Shown piece after piece: positions 26,461 to 35,795 of a stretch of DNA of 64,000 bases. The stretch spans positions 977,773-1,041,772 of the forward strand of contig NZ_LMHJ01000001.1 in the NCBI RefSeq assembly GCF_001427795.1. Reading direction: 5' to 3'. The notes under the pieces are model-generated. The model was not told where the DNA came from, searched no databases, and was given only the letters and a program-made list of their open reading frames with translations. The position numbers and the translations under genes were made by a program. The stretch is from Nocardioides sp. Root682 (GTDB lineage Bacteria > Actinomycetota > Actinomycetes > Propionibacteriales > Nocardioidaceae). How positions within the stretch are numbered: the first letter of the stretch is position 1; every line of letters begins with the position of its first letter.

Positions 26461-27222
26461 ATGGTGATTGAGATCAGTTTCGAGGATCCCAACGGCGGCG
26501 GTCATGTCCACAAGGAGCTGTCCTACGAGAACGAACCGTTCACCGTTGGTCGCTCAGACGCCTGCTCCGTCTCCCTGCCCCCGGTCGAACTGAGCCGGTT
26601 TGCGCTTGTGATCGAGGCTCATGAGGATCGGCGAGTCAAGATCAAGTGCGGGCAAAGCTACGGATACGTCCAGGTCACGCGTGAAGACGGCGTACGTAAG
26701 GCGACGCTGGAACTCGGCGAAGAGTTCTCGTGTGGTGCGGGAACCTTTCGAGTGCTGCTCAAGACAGCGTCAGCTGAAATCCTTACCGTCGAGGTAGTCC
26801 TCAAGGACAGTCAGCAACGCATTGAGCCAGGGGTCATCACCGTTGGTATGTGGAGTCGTCAACATCTGTTCGCCCCCACCCCCGAAGAGGACTGGCGATG
26901 GGTAGCAGGTTTGGCGACTGTAGTCGCGCAGACAAATGCTGCACGAAAGGGTGAGGCCCTTGATCTCCTCGCCAAGGCCTGGCACAGCGGGGAGTGGCAT
27001 GCGAACGTGCAAGGCAGGCTGGACAAGGTGCTTGAGCGCTTGGGGTACCGAGGTGCCGGCAACAAACTCGAAGCCATCTCTTCCGAGGTGCTCAGCTCAG
27101 GCGTCATCGACGCGAAGGACTATCGGGCGTTCCGTGACGAGGTCCAGCGGAGAGCGCTCAACTACCTGTCCCGAGCCGACATCGGCAAGCTCGGCTGGGG
27201 CTATCTGGTACGGGGTGCGTAG
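26461..27222 (+). CDS. FHA-like domain protein
   Basis: 253 residues. The N-terminal 100 residues look like an FHA fold: FTVGRSDACSVSLPPVELSR keeps Gly-Arg and Ser-Arg, but the His and the final Asn-Gly are not obvious, so phosphopeptide binding may be altered. Residues 120-253 form a helical domain without recognised motif (EEDWRWVAGLATVV, LERLGYRGAGNKLEAI). It follows the kinase gene by 37 bp and is probably its phosphorylation reader. Confidence 0.7.
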   Translation: MVIEISFEDPNGGGHVHKELSYENEPFTVGRSDACSVSLPPVELSRFALVIEAHEDRRVKIKCGQSYGYVQVTREDGVRKATLELGEEFSCGAGTFRVLLKTASAEILTVEVVLKDSQQRIEPGVITVGMWSRQHLFAPTPEEDWRWVAGLATVVAQTNAARKGEALDLLAKAWHSGEWHANVQGRLDKVLERLGYRGAGNKLEAISSEVLSSGVIDAKDYRAFRDEVQRRALNYLSRADIGKLGWGYLVRGA

Positions 27223-27225
27223 GGG

Positions 27226-27834
27226 ATGAGTTCGGTCGGCCAATGGACGGGCGGGGTCCCAGGGGTGCCGCAGGCGAAGCGCAGTCGCTGGCTGTGGTGG
27301 GTCTATCTCGGCTGCGGAATGATGTCCTTCATTGGGTTCGTCGTCGTTGCCGTGAAGGTCCAGAACCGGAAATTCGCGATCGGTGCTGGGGTTTCAATCG
27401 TCGCTTGCCTCAGTGGCTTCGCTGCTTACCAACTCTTCCCGTCGGACGTCACGACCAGCACGAACGCATCCACGGAGACAAGCGGTGACCTCAGTTCACA
27501 CGGCGCGGGCGTCTGGATCATCATGGCCATCTGGATCGGTCTCATCGTTTACGGACACGTTCTCGATCATGACTACAAGAAATTCCTGCGCAACGAGGAA
27601 GACGAGAAGAGTCTGCGTTGGCATTCGGCCAGGGCGCGAGAGCACGCGATCTACGCTCCCGTGCCCGCGCAGAGCGAGCGGGCACTCCCCCACCCGTCCC
27701 CCCAGGCTCCGAACGTTCACACGCCGACGAATCCACAAATCGGCGCCCTCGATGCCGAGGTTGACCGATATCTTGCGACGCAGCCATTGGGGAACCCGCC
27801 CACCGCTGCGCCGCCGAATGATCACGCCGTTTAG
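27226..27834 (+). CDS. Three-TM membrane protein
   Basis: 202 residues, start 3 bp after the FHA-like gene stop. Hydrophobic segments are near residues 22-44, 50-69 and 91-112, followed by a charged, then Pro-rich cytoplasmic tail (residues 140-202). No family recognised. Its place in the kinase operon suggests a membrane sensor or anchor. Confidence 0.7.
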   Translation: MSSVGQWTGGVPGVPQAKRSRWLWWVYLGCGMMSFIGFVVVAVKVQNRKFAIGAGVSIVACLSGFAAYQLFPSDVTTSTNASTETSGDLSSHGAGVWIIMAIWIGLIVYGHVLDHDYKKFLRNEEDEKSLRWHSARAREHAIYAPVPAQSERALPHPSPQAPNVHTPTNPQIGALDAEVDRYLATQPLGNPPTAAPPNDHAV

Positions 27835-27924
27835 TGGGTCGGCAGAGCCAGGAAGCAGTACAGGGCCACTGTCCATGACGAATCTCGACGGCGATGCACT
27901 ACGAATTGACTCAAGGAGCGCACC

Positions 27925-28494
27925 ATGAGGCTGCCCAACTGGGCATGGCGGATGACGGCTCAAGGTATGGCCTCGACAGCGTACGAACGCGGCGACCGTA
28001 CCTACTCGGTGACGCTCGATGTGTTGACGCCCGGCCACACGCGGGCGCTCGCTGCCATCGCTTCGGCCGGTTGGCGACTTGACGACAAGATTGAATACCC
28101 GAGAGTCAAAAATACGAAGGTGACGCCGAAGCCTGACGGCACCCACGACGTGGTCCGGACTGTCTCGCAGAATGCGACCTTCTACTTCGTTCGAAACGAC
28201 AACCAATCAACGTCATCCATTGCGCAGGTGGCGCCGCCAGCGACGTGGCCAGCAAACTGGTATCAGACCGCGCACGGGTGGCGGTGGTGGGATGGAACTC
28301 AATGGGCGCATCCCTACGTCAGCCAACCGCAGCTTCCGTATCAACAAGCGCCTTACGGATACCGAACCGCGATGGCTGGCATGAGCAATGGCGAGCATGT
28401 CCTACACCTCGTGCTGACCTTCTTCTCTTGTGGACTCTGGGCCCCCGTGTGGATCGTGCTCGCAATCAAGAAGGGGAAGGTGCAGCCGCGTTAA
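27925..28494 (+). CDS. DUF2510-like protein carrying a module shared with the next gene
   Basis: 189 residues. Residues 16-91 carry an unnamed module (AYERGDRTYSVTLDV, IASAGWRLDD, DGTHDVVR, TFYFVRN) also found at the C-terminus of the protein at 28747. Residues 107-128 are DUF2510-like (ANWYQTAHGWRWWDGTQW), a short Trp-rich motif of actinobacterial membrane proteins. A C-terminal hydrophobic hairpin is at about 158-181. The start ATG follows AAGGAG. Confidence 0.75.
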   Translation: MRLPNWAWRMTAQGMASTAYERGDRTYSVTLDVLTPGHTRALAAIASAGWRLDDKIEYPRVKNTKVTPKPDGTHDVVRTVSQNATFYFVRNDNQSTSSIAQVAPPATWPANWYQTAHGWRWWDGTQWAHPYVSQPQLPYQQAPYGYRTAMAGMSNGEHVLHLVLTFFSCGLWAPVWIVLAIKKGKVQPR

Positions 28495-28746
28495 GCAGCA
28501 ACGGTCCAAGCACGCCTCTCAAGGAGCGCGCCGTTTCGGCCGCGTCGCGGCCAGTTCCTCGGACCACAAGCCGCGAGTCGGGTGTATGCAGGAGAATCAA
28601 CGGGTGATTGACGAAAGTCTGAACGGGACCGCCGATAGCAGGTGCGGTTGGCAACGGGGCACGATCGGCCGTGTCACGGTCGCCGCCGCGCAGTTGCGCC
28701 CGGTCGTAACTAGCCGCACGCACCGAGATTCCTTTCAGGTCCTCTA
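28495..28746. other. Intergenic stretch without convincing gene
   Basis: About 250 bp. Open frames exist on both strands but none has a good ribosome site or recognisable product. No strong hairpin or RNA gene seen. It may hold a promoter for the following gene. Confidence 0.3.
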
Positions 28747-29547
28747 GTGCCTCGACTGTTCGCACGGCTGCCTGTCTCGCTCCACGGCCCAGCTCTCAAA
28801 GCGCTGATCGCACTGGCGGTTCTGTGCTCTTTCACCGCCCTCATCCTCCTGACCGTGTTCTTCAACAGAACGGAATCCACCGGTCATCTGTGGTGGAAGG
28901 AGACGAAGGAGATTCCGTTCAGCGAAAGGCGCCCTTACCTGGTCGCCTGCGTTGGGTCCGCCTTAGCAGCAGTGACGTTCTTGATCGGCGCGTTGGAGCT
29001 TGTCGTAACGCGAGCCAGTCAACGTCGCGCCGACCAGCGACGACGCGACGAGGCGATGACTGCCCTGTGGCGCCAAGAGCAAGAAGTAGCCGAAGCGCAT
29101 CAGCGCCACCAGATGGAGCAGGCAGAGGCGCAACGACGCTGGGAACTCTCGCCCGCGGGCCAGGCTGCGCGACAGGCCGAGGCAGCCGAGGCGCAGTGGC
29201 GCCGGGAGGTGGAGTACGCCGAGGCGCAACGGCGCCATCAGTTGGAGATCGCGCAGCGCGCAGAGCGAGAGGCAGGGGAAGCACGACTTCGCTGGGAGCA
29301 GTCGACCGCAGGCCAGGCCGCCCTTGCGTACGGGCGAGGCGACCGCTATTTCTCCATCGAACTATTGGTGGATGGGGACTTGGCGCACCATCTGAACGAC
29401 ATCGCCAAGGCTGGCTGGCTTGAGGAAAGCGTTGGTGGCCGGAGGCACAAGAAGACCGCCATCCAACGTCCACTCGACGACGGCAGCCATGAGGTCATGC
29501 GGGAGACCTTCGAGTACCGGACGTACCTATTCCGTCGCAACGTCTGA
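28747..29547 (+). CDS. Two-TM coiled-coil protein ending in the shared module
   Basis: 266 residues, GTG start. Hydrophobic segments at about 16-39 and 64-88, then a highly charged coiled coil rich in E, A, Q and R (about 90-188) containing repeated A-E-A-Q-R-R units. Residues 190-264 match the module of the preceding protein: AYGRGDRYFSIELLV, IAKAGWLEES, DGSHEVMRE, YLFRRN. The coiled coil could transmit a signal between the membrane and this module. Confidence 0.75.
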   Translation: MPRLFARLPVSLHGPALKALIALAVLCSFTALILLTVFFNRTESTGHLWWKETKEIPFSERRPYLVACVGSALAAVTFLIGALELVVTRASQRRADQRRRDEAMTALWRQEQEVAEAHQRHQMEQAEAQRRWELSPAGQAARQAEAAEAQWRREVEYAEAQRRHQLEIAQRAEREAGEARLRWEQSTAGQAALAYGRGDRYFSIELLVDGDLAHHLNDIAKAGWLEESVGGRRHKKTAIQRPLDDGSHEVMRETFEYRTYLFRRNV

Positions 29548-29631
29548 GTACTCAGTCTCGATGCTTCAGAGTGCTGGCAGTGTCGTCGCGGTGGCGTGAA
29601 AGCAGCGGCATCTGACGCTGCCCGGATCTGA

Positions 29632-30633
29632 TCAGCCCTTTCGATGCGGCACGAGCGCAACCTGCCCCGGCCAGTACGGATACGGCACCACGTGATGGAC
29701 CGCGACCCTGCCGGGGCGCTCTTGCTCGTAGGCCCAATAACTCGTCCGTGATGGGTTGGCCCACCGGTCGAAGATCAGCGTGTGACCGGCTCGCAACATG
29801 ATGTCCCCGGCCCGGAGCTCGCCCTTCGAAATCGGGTGGGCGACTGACGGCAGCGAGGCCGTCGTGAAGCTGGTCGGCAACCCCCAGACGAGGGACACGT
29901 AACCAGAACAGTCCTGCCGGTACGTGCCGAACTCGTTGGTGTGGAGGCTGCCCTGCGAGTAAGGCACGCGCTCGTCGACCCAGCTCTGCGCCCGGGCCAT
30001 CGCTCGGGCGTCTCCAGGCCCGGGCGGCGGGTTCGGTACGCCAGCGCAGGTGCCCGTCGTCGGCATCAATGATGCCGACTGAGGCCAGAGTTGCCTGGTC
30101 AGCTTGGTCGCAAGAGGCACCCACTGCTCATACAGCCCGCGGTACTCCGCGGCTGGCCGTTGGACCTCGGCAGCCACGTCGGTAACCCGACGAGTCTCCC
30201 AGCCCGGGATCCGAACCAAGTGCTCCAGAAAGGTCGTCGTCGCATGCGGGACATTCGTGACCTGCGCAGGCGTACCCCAGCCCTGGGATGGCCGCTGCTG
30301 GAAGGCACCAAGCGAGTCTGCGTCGCCGTAGTCGAGGTTTCGGATGACCGACTCCTGGCGCGCGGTGGCCAGAGCGATCACGGCAGCATGCGGCTTGCCC
30401 GACGTCGGCAGGAACGCCCGGACAGCGGCCACGATCTGTTGTGCGACCTGCATCTGGTCCGCATCGAGCGCATCGTTGGTAGCTACGCCGCCTGCGCCGG
30501 TAGGGACTTCCGCTCCGGCGCAGGCAGCCGCAGGGTTGGGCAGCGCCTGAGCGCCGATCATCAAAAGGAACACGATCGGAAACATCACGGGCAGCGCAGC
30601 CAGGGAGACGGCGTACCTCGCACCAGAGGCCAT
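29632..30633 (-). CDS. Secreted NlpC/P60-like peptidoglycan hydrolase of the conjugation system
   Basis: 333 residues with an N-terminal hydrophobic signal/anchor (about 8-32, ending ALPNPAAACAG). A middle helical domain (IALATARQES, GDADSLGAFQQRPSQGWG) resembles a lytic transglycosylase-like fold with ATARQES and a QQR motif. The C-terminal domain has the NlpC/P60-type catalytic Cys in RQDCSGYVSLVWG and His in AGHTLIFDRW. It would open the cell wall for the channel. It is the last gene of the operon, ATGA-coupled to the VirB4-like ATPase. Confidence 0.85.
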   Translation of the reverse strand: MASGARYAVSLAALPVMFPIVFLLMIGAQALPNPAAACAGAEVPTGAGGVATNDALDADQMQVAQQIVAAVRAFLPTSGKPHAAVIALATARQESVIRNLDYGDADSLGAFQQRPSQGWGTPAQVTNVPHATTTFLEHLVRIPGWETRRVTDVAAEVQRPAAEYRGLYEQWVPLATKLTRQLWPQSASLMPTTGTCAGVPNPPPGPGDARAMARAQSWVDERVPYSQGSLHTNEFGTYRQDCSGYVSLVWGLPTSFTTASLPSVAHPISKGELRAGDIMLRAGHTLIFDRWANPSRTSYWAYEQERPGRVAVHHVVPYPYWPGQVALVPHRKG

Positions 30634-32126
30634 CAGACGACCGCCTCATTGGTGAACGTCAGCTGCCGTTCAATGGGCGTCAAGACCGTTTGCACCTTGT
30701 ATCTCTGATCACCGACCATCCAGAGCGCACGCCCCTTGTCCTGCATCGCCCACCCAGTGACGAGTTCCTGCTGCACTCGCGTCAATCCGAGGAGGTGCGC
30801 CAACTCTGTCGCGACTTCCTCGTCCTGCCCCATGAGGACGCGTACGTCGGAGAGGTGCAGCAGGTCCTTGGCGATCTGGGCTGCCTGGCTTCCCTGATCG
30901 CCAGCCGAGAGCGGGTCGGACGGTTTGTGGTAGGTCACGAGCTGGATGTCTCCGTCGTTGCGGGACAGCCGCAGATTGGAGTCGAGGGTCTTGACCGCCT
31001 CGACACCGAGCCGGGTCTGCATCCATGCCTCGTCGCGCAGGACGATCCGTCGATCACCCGGTTCGGCCATCTCGCGGATGCCCTGTCCCCACGAGTTGAG
31101 GCACATCAGTGCGATGCCGACGGCGGCTTCGTTGCCCGCCGCATGGAGCGCGTTCAGGGACAGCGTTTGGATGGGAGCACGCCAGTTCGGCAGGAAGGTC
31201 GACGGAGCGTCGAACAAGCCTTCCAACTCCCCTTCGCAGAGGGAGCCGAGCGCATCGCGGAGGGAGCGAGTGCTGTCCAGGAAGTCCTGCTGGGATTCAT
31301 AACGGCACGACTTGATGAGGTCGGCGCTCGGGTCGTCAAGAGCCTTCCAGACCATCGGGATGGTGACCGGCGCCAAACGCGTCTTACCCTCGGTCCAGCC
31401 GATCAGGTCTCGCAGGACGTGGTTGACGACCCTGGCCTCGGTGGGGGTGAAAGGCACCTGTTGTGAGCCGACCAGGCCGCGGATCAAGGCAAGCCAGCGG
31501 TTGAAGATGATCGCTCCCCGGCGCATCAGCTCTTCGCGGTCCTGCTGTTCCCAGTCCAGGGCGAGCGGCCCTACGTCGAGCGGGTTGATGCGGCCCGGGA
31601 GTCCGGGTCCGATCCGGTAAGGCTCGACGCCGAGTGCTCGGGAGATGTCCTCGTATTCGTCCTTGACGTCTCCCAACACGAGCGAGCGGTAGCCGAACCG
31701 GATCATGCGCAGCATGAACGCCTTGACGAGCGCGGACTTGCCTCGGCCGGGCTTGCCGAAGATGAAGACGTTGGGGTTGGTCACCGGGATCGCATCGTCA
31801 TTCACCCAACCCATCGGGTCACAGAAGAAGGATCCTCCGGAGAGGACGTTGAAGCCCATCGGTGCTCCCGTGGGAGGGAGCCCATCCCCGGCGATCAGCG
31901 GCCACAGGACAGGCGTCTGCTCAGACGTCATCTGGTAGCCCGCCAACGGCGGCAGCGTGGGCGCCCACCCGTGACCAGCCCGGCGTACGCCACGGGCGGA
32001 GAAGGTCTTGGGAAACGGCTTGTCAGGCGGTGGCTCCGGCGGCTCGACGTCCTTTCGTGGAAGTCGTACGCCAAAGTCCGCAAGCAGATGGTCGACCGAG
32101 CGTGAGGAGGCACGTCGCTTGGACAT
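30633..32126 (-). CDS. VirB4/TraE-type conjugation ATPase
   Basis: 497 residues from ATG 32126, two bases after the stop of the upstream gene; a longer open frame is rejected. Walker A FGKPGRGKSALVKA lies near residue 123, Walker B RRIVLRDEAWMQ near 365, and an RNDGDIQLVTYHKPSD segment follows as in VirB4-like ATPases. It powers channel assembly or pilus dynamics. The N-terminal SCO6880-like part of VirB4 is encoded by the preceding gene, so the two may form one functional unit. Confidence 0.88.
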   Translation of the reverse strand: MSKRRASSRSVDHLLADFGVRLPRKDVEPPEPPPDKPFPKTFSARGVRRAGHGWAPTLPPLAGYQMTSEQTPVLWPLIAGDGLPPTGAPMGFNVLSGGSFFCDPMGWVNDDAIPVTNPNVFIFGKPGRGKSALVKAFMLRMIRFGYRSLVLGDVKDEYEDISRALGVEPYRIGPGLPGRINPLDVGPLALDWEQQDREELMRRGAIIFNRWLALIRGLVGSQQVPFTPTEARVVNHVLRDLIGWTEGKTRLAPVTIPMVWKALDDPSADLIKSCRYESQQDFLDSTRSLRDALGSLCEGELEGLFDAPSTFLPNWRAPIQTLSLNALHAAGNEAAVGIALMCLNSWGQGIREMAEPGDRRIVLRDEAWMQTRLGVEAVKTLDSNLRLSRNDGDIQLVTYHKPSDPLSAGDQGSQAAQIAKDLLHLSDVRVLMGQDEEVATELAHLLGLTRVQQELVTGWAMQDKGRALWMVGDQRYKVQTVLTPIERQLTFTNEAVV

Positions 32127-32128
32127 CG

Positions 32129-33637
32129 TCAGGTCCGCCGTTTCTTGGGCAGCCCTGTTCCGAGCGGGATGGCGGCCGCAGCGAAGGCAGCATCGTGGGC
32201 GCCGTCCAGCGGCAATGGTGTGAAGCCGCATAGTCGCACGGATGCGTCGAGTCGCCTGCCATAGTCCTGGACGCTCCACGCTGCGGGAACAGTGACGGCC
32301 AGTACGGACGACAGTCTGACGAGCGATCGGCCCCGCTCAAGCTTCTCGTCGGTCTCGCGGACCTGCTGTACGGCGTGGCGCTCCCGGGCGCGTTCGACGC
32401 GCCCCACCTTGCGACGCACCTCGGCCGCCATCGCCGCCGACATCTCGGCCCGGCCAGTGGTGCGGTCGGCGACGCGCTGCCCGATCGGCCGGAAGAACAC
32501 GGTGAGCGCACGCCTCTCCCCCACCTGCGACGGGACGAGGGCACGCGCGAGCGCGCCCATGACAGCTCCCTTCCGTGGAAGCAGGATCGTCGCGGCGACC
32601 GACTCCCACTCGCCGTGTCGGTACGACCGCAGTGCCGTGCTCGCGTTGGTCGGCCCCGCTGCCGCTACGGGTACGCCGACTGCGATGTCGGCGTCGTAGT
32701 CGTGATGGATCACCGAGTCCGACAACGCCGCCGCGTCCCCGGGCTCGAACCCGGTGCGGATCGCAATGGCCAGGTCCGCACTATCGAGCCATTTCACCTG
32801 GGTGCACCCGATCGAACCAGTGAGGCGGGACTCGACCTCGCTGAGAACGCCGTACAGGATCCGGGCCCGACCGGTCAGCCCTCTGCCCGATCGCCTCGCG
32901 TCCTTCGCGATGGCGTCTTCCCGTACGACGACGGTGACGAAGGCCTCGGTGCGAACCGCGGCGCCGTTGACCGACGTGTTGAGCTGCGCATGGATGCGTG
33001 CGGTGATCTCCGGTTCGGTACGACGCGAGTGCTGGCGCTCCCACTCAGCGCGCTCCGTGCCGTCGTCGGGAACCGTGCGTACACAGATCGCAAGCACGTC
33101 AATCTGGCTGCTCGCGGACGCGGCTTCGAAGAGCTCCGATAGGCCAGCGCCCATTCGGCCGCGATCGTCATCGTCAGCCATGCCGATGCCTGGATGGACG
33201 ATGCGTGCGGTCGCCGCCCACGTCCGTGTCGCGTGGTTCTGGATGATGGCCGGCCGGGTCAGCCGCCCCGCCATCTGCGGACCGTCGTGGATCTGAATAC
33301 CGCTCAGAACGCCAGGAAGGTCTGCCTCCGCAGGGTCTTCGATGTCACCAACTGCGCCCTTGGACTGCCACCGCGTCCAGCCGGTGACCCGTCCGAGGGC
33401 GTGGCGGACGAGGACGCCGATCCATTGCGCGGCCGACCAACCTCTCACCGGGATGCAGATCAGTCCGGCAGCGACCAGCCAGAGCGGGACGAGGCCGAGA
33501 AGTGCCACCCATTGGCCCACCGACATGGCGAGCCAGACCGGGAAGGCAGCAGCAAGGACGAGGAAGACCTGTGGACCGGTCAGGCCCAAGAACCATCCTT
33601 GGCGATCGCGAGCGGCCGATGCGCCGTAGGCAGTCAT
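32129..33637 (-). CDS. SCO6880-family conjugation membrane protein
   Basis: 502 residues. Two adjacent membrane helices are at about 22-65, matching the PrgI-like start of this family (FLGLTGPQVFLVLAAAFPVW). The rest is a soluble alpha/beta region with GRLTRPAIIQNHATRTWAA and KWLDSADLAIAIRTGFEPGD, as in SCO6880 proteins, which correspond to the N-terminal part of VirB4. Overlaps the VirB6-like gene by ATGA. Confidence 0.85.
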   Translation of the reverse strand: MTAYGASAARDRQGWFLGLTGPQVFLVLAAAFPVWLAMSVGQWVALLGLVPLWLVAAGLICIPVRGWSAAQWIGVLVRHALGRVTGWTRWQSKGAVGDIEDPAEADLPGVLSGIQIHDGPQMAGRLTRPAIIQNHATRTWAATARIVHPGIGMADDDDRGRMGAGLSELFEAASASSQIDVLAICVRTVPDDGTERAEWERQHSRRTEPEITARIHAQLNTSVNGAAVRTEAFVTVVVREDAIAKDARRSGRGLTGRARILYGVLSEVESRLTGSIGCTQVKWLDSADLAIAIRTGFEPGDAAALSDSVIHHDYDADIAVGVPVAAAGPTNASTALRSYRHGEWESVAATILLPRKGAVMGALARALVPSQVGERRALTVFFRPIGQRVADRTTGRAEMSAAMAAEVRRKVGRVERARERHAVQQVRETDEKLERGRSLVRLSSVLAVTVPAAWSVQDYGRRLDASVRLCGFTPLPLDGAHDAAFAAAAIPLGTGLPKKRRT

Positions 33638-35007
33638 GCGAGGAACGCTGCATCGTCGGCGACGGATGCCACGTCGTCGGCGCCACCGACATGGGAGGGG
33701 TCGTTGGCGACGCCACCCTGGTCCTGGCCGCGACCGACTCGCGTGCGCTGCGGGGGCTGCTTACCGGCGCGATACGGCGGTGTTGTGTCGTAGTAACCCT
33801 GATTGCCAACGCCGGCTTGGCCCATGACGTCGACCGACATCGATGCACCCTTCGAGGCCACACCTCCGATGGCGTCCATCGTCTTCCCGGCCGCCATGCC
33901 CGCGGCTCCGAATGCCTTTGCGGTTCGGGACTGGAATCGGTTGACCGTCTCCGTGTCAGCGCCGCTCTCGCTGGCGGCGCGCCCGTCCGCGGAGACCTGC
34001 GTCGCCGCACCGGAACCCTGGTCCTCTGGGACCCGGCCGGATACCAGCCCCGACACTCCCCCGTTGGCCGACAGCGTGCTGCGAAACGATGCACCGGACC
34101 CCGTCCCCGGATCAACGAAGGCAAGGAGCCGGAACAGAACCATCGGGCAGAAGCAACCGATGACGAAGACCACGCACCCGACGACGGCCATGCCCACCTG
34201 AGCTTCGCTAGCCGGAAGGAACGCGCCAGTGAGGCCACCGAGACTCTGCGTCCGGTCGGCTTCGGGGAAGGACGCGCGAGAGATCTGGACGCCGATGCCA
34301 ACGACCAGCGCCAGCAGCGGCGAGGTCAGGCAGGCGGCCACAAACCATCGGATCGACTTCCACATCCACGCTTTCGTGCCGTCGCCCAGAGCTCCGGCAG
34401 CCGCGATCGGCATCGTCGCGGTGAGGATCAGGAGCGCCGCCTCGCGCACCAGCATGATCAGCAGGTAGCCGAAGGCAGCGGGGATCACCAGGAACAACCC
34501 GCAGAGGCCGAGTACCGCGGCCTGGACGGTTCCTCCGACGCGATTGGGCATGCCTGCCGACGCCGAATATCCGGCGAAGTCGGGAACATTGAGCAACTCG
34601 CTGAGCAACCCTTGGGTAAGACCGGCGCAGCCCAGGATGAGAGCCCCGCACACGACCACCCAGCCGGCGACCACCGCGCCGTACTGGGCGATGCCCATCA
34701 CGAGCGAACCGAGTGTTCTACCGTCGCGACGAATCGCAGCCATGCCGATCTGGCCGAAGCCGATGAACAACGCGACGAGCAGTGAGAGCCACAGGGTGAT
34801 GCTGTAGAGCGTGTGCAGTCCGGGATCGGTGACGTCGGGCGTGAGGAAGCGGTCGATCATTCCGAACACCAGCTCCATCAGCCAGAGCGCGGCTGACCAG
34901 AGCGCCATCATCATCGAGGTGAAGACGTCGGAGAGGCCCTCCTTTGCCTTGTCGCCGAGCCAATGGAACGGGTTGAGGTCGATCATCGGGACGATGGCGG
35001 CGTTCAC
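33634..35007 (-). CDS. VirB6/TrbL-type polytopic channel protein
   Basis: 457 residues. GTG 35007 overlaps the upstream stop (GTGA), so the 18 bp further upstream in frame are excluded. Six or more hydrophobic segments between about residues 25 and 300 (for example LWLSLLVALFIGFGQIG and AVLGLCGLFLVIPAAFGYLL), then a 150-residue Ser/Gly/Asp-rich tail. This is the architecture of VirB6/TrbL inner-membrane channel subunits. Confidence 0.85.
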   Translation of the reverse strand: MNAAIVPMIDLNPFHWLGDKAKEGLSDVFTSMMMALWSAALWLMELVFGMIDRFLTPDVTDPGLHTLYSITLWLSLLVALFIGFGQIGMAAIRRDGRTLGSLVMGIAQYGAVVAGWVVVCGALILGCAGLTQGLLSELLNVPDFAGYSASAGMPNRVGGTVQAAVLGLCGLFLVIPAAFGYLLIMLVREAALLILTATMPIAAAGALGDGTKAWMWKSIRWFVAACLTSPLLALVVGIGVQISRASFPEADRTQSLGGLTGAFLPASEAQVGMAVVGCVVFVIGCFCPMVLFRLLAFVDPGTGSGASFRSTLSANGGVSGLVSGRVPEDQGSGAATQVSADGRAASESGADTETVNRFQSRTAKAFGAAGMAAGKTMDAIGGVASKGASMSVDVMGQAGVGNQGYYDTTPPYRAGKQPPQRTRVGRGQDQGGVANDPSHVGGADDVASVADDAAFLA

Positions 35008-35795
35008 GGCGCAACCTCCAGCCACTGGTAGCCCGCGTCGTACGACGCCTGAGTGCCAGGCCAGAGGGACGGCGTCGGCGTCGCCTCGTCACCCGAAGCG
35101 ATGACCCATCGGTCGTCTGTCCACGCCATGTGTTGGCAGTCAGCGGCAGCGATGCGATCGGGTGCGCCTTCGCCTACCACTACCGTGAGGATGAAGTCCA
35201 CGCAAACCGTCGCCGAGCCGTCGTCGGAAGCCTGGATCAGTCCCATCGACGGCTCCAGTTGAACTGCGAACTCGCTGGAACCGTTGGCCGGCAACCCGGC
35301 GGACTCCAACAGGGCCTTGACCGCCGCCACGCCAGACCAGGATTCGGCGGTCGGGCCGCCAGTCGCCGCCCAGACGTCGATGACGTCCTGTGCAGTGACG
35401 ACGGATGTCGACTCGATGGCGCGGCGGTCGATGGCGATCAGCTGCGCCAACGCGCCTTCGGGCGATCGGGGAAACCCGGTTCCGACCTGGGCCTCTCCGA
35501 CGGACGCGGGCTGCGGGACAGCGATGGTGCCCGTCCAGCCATCGGCGAGCGGACCGGGTTGAGCGTCCTCGACGCTTCCCAGAGCGCCTACCGGAGCGTC
35601 GCCGGACAACTCGGTGCTCCTGCCTAACCCGCTCGCATCGGTCTCGTCACCGAGGAGCTCGAGGACCGACCAGACAATCCCTGCGACGACCGCCAGCACG
35701 ACGCCGGACGCGATTCCGAAGAGGATCTGGAGCCTGCGGCGATTCCATTCCTCGGGACCGGACAGCCAGCGAGCAGCACGCGATCGGGCCGACAT
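35004..35795 (-). CDS. Bitopic conjugation protein, VirB8/TcpC-position
   Basis: 263 residues from ATG 35795 (ATGA overlap). One membrane helix at about 23-47 (ILFGIASGVVLAVVAGIVWS), then an extracytoplasmic domain with an IDRRAIESTSVVTAQDVIDVW segment and two Cys (VCVDFIL and ADCQHM) that may form a disulfide. Place and topology match VirB8/TcpC assembly factors, but the fold is not confirmed by sequence alone. Confidence 0.65.
   Translation of the reverse strand: MSARSRAARWLSGPEEWNRRRLQILFGIASGVVLAVVAGIVWSVLELLGDETDASGLGRSTELSGDAPVGALGSVEDAQPGPLADGWTGTIAVPQPASVGEAQVGTGFPRSPEGALAQLIAIDRRAIESTSVVTAQDVIDVWAATGGPTAESWSGVAAVKALLESAGLPANGSSEFAVQLEPSMGLIQASDDGSATVCVDFILTVVVGEGAPDRIAAADCQHMAWTDDRWVIASGDEATPTPSLWPGTQASYDAGYQWLEVAP

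Noticed and set aside
28430..28747. Rightward frame in the gap before the coiled-coil gene
   Set aside because: No ribosome site or family pattern; overlaps the end of the previous gene.
33502..34785. Rightward frame opposite the VirB6-like gene
   Set aside because: Basic, repetitive composition; real gene is a polytopic membrane protein on the other strand.
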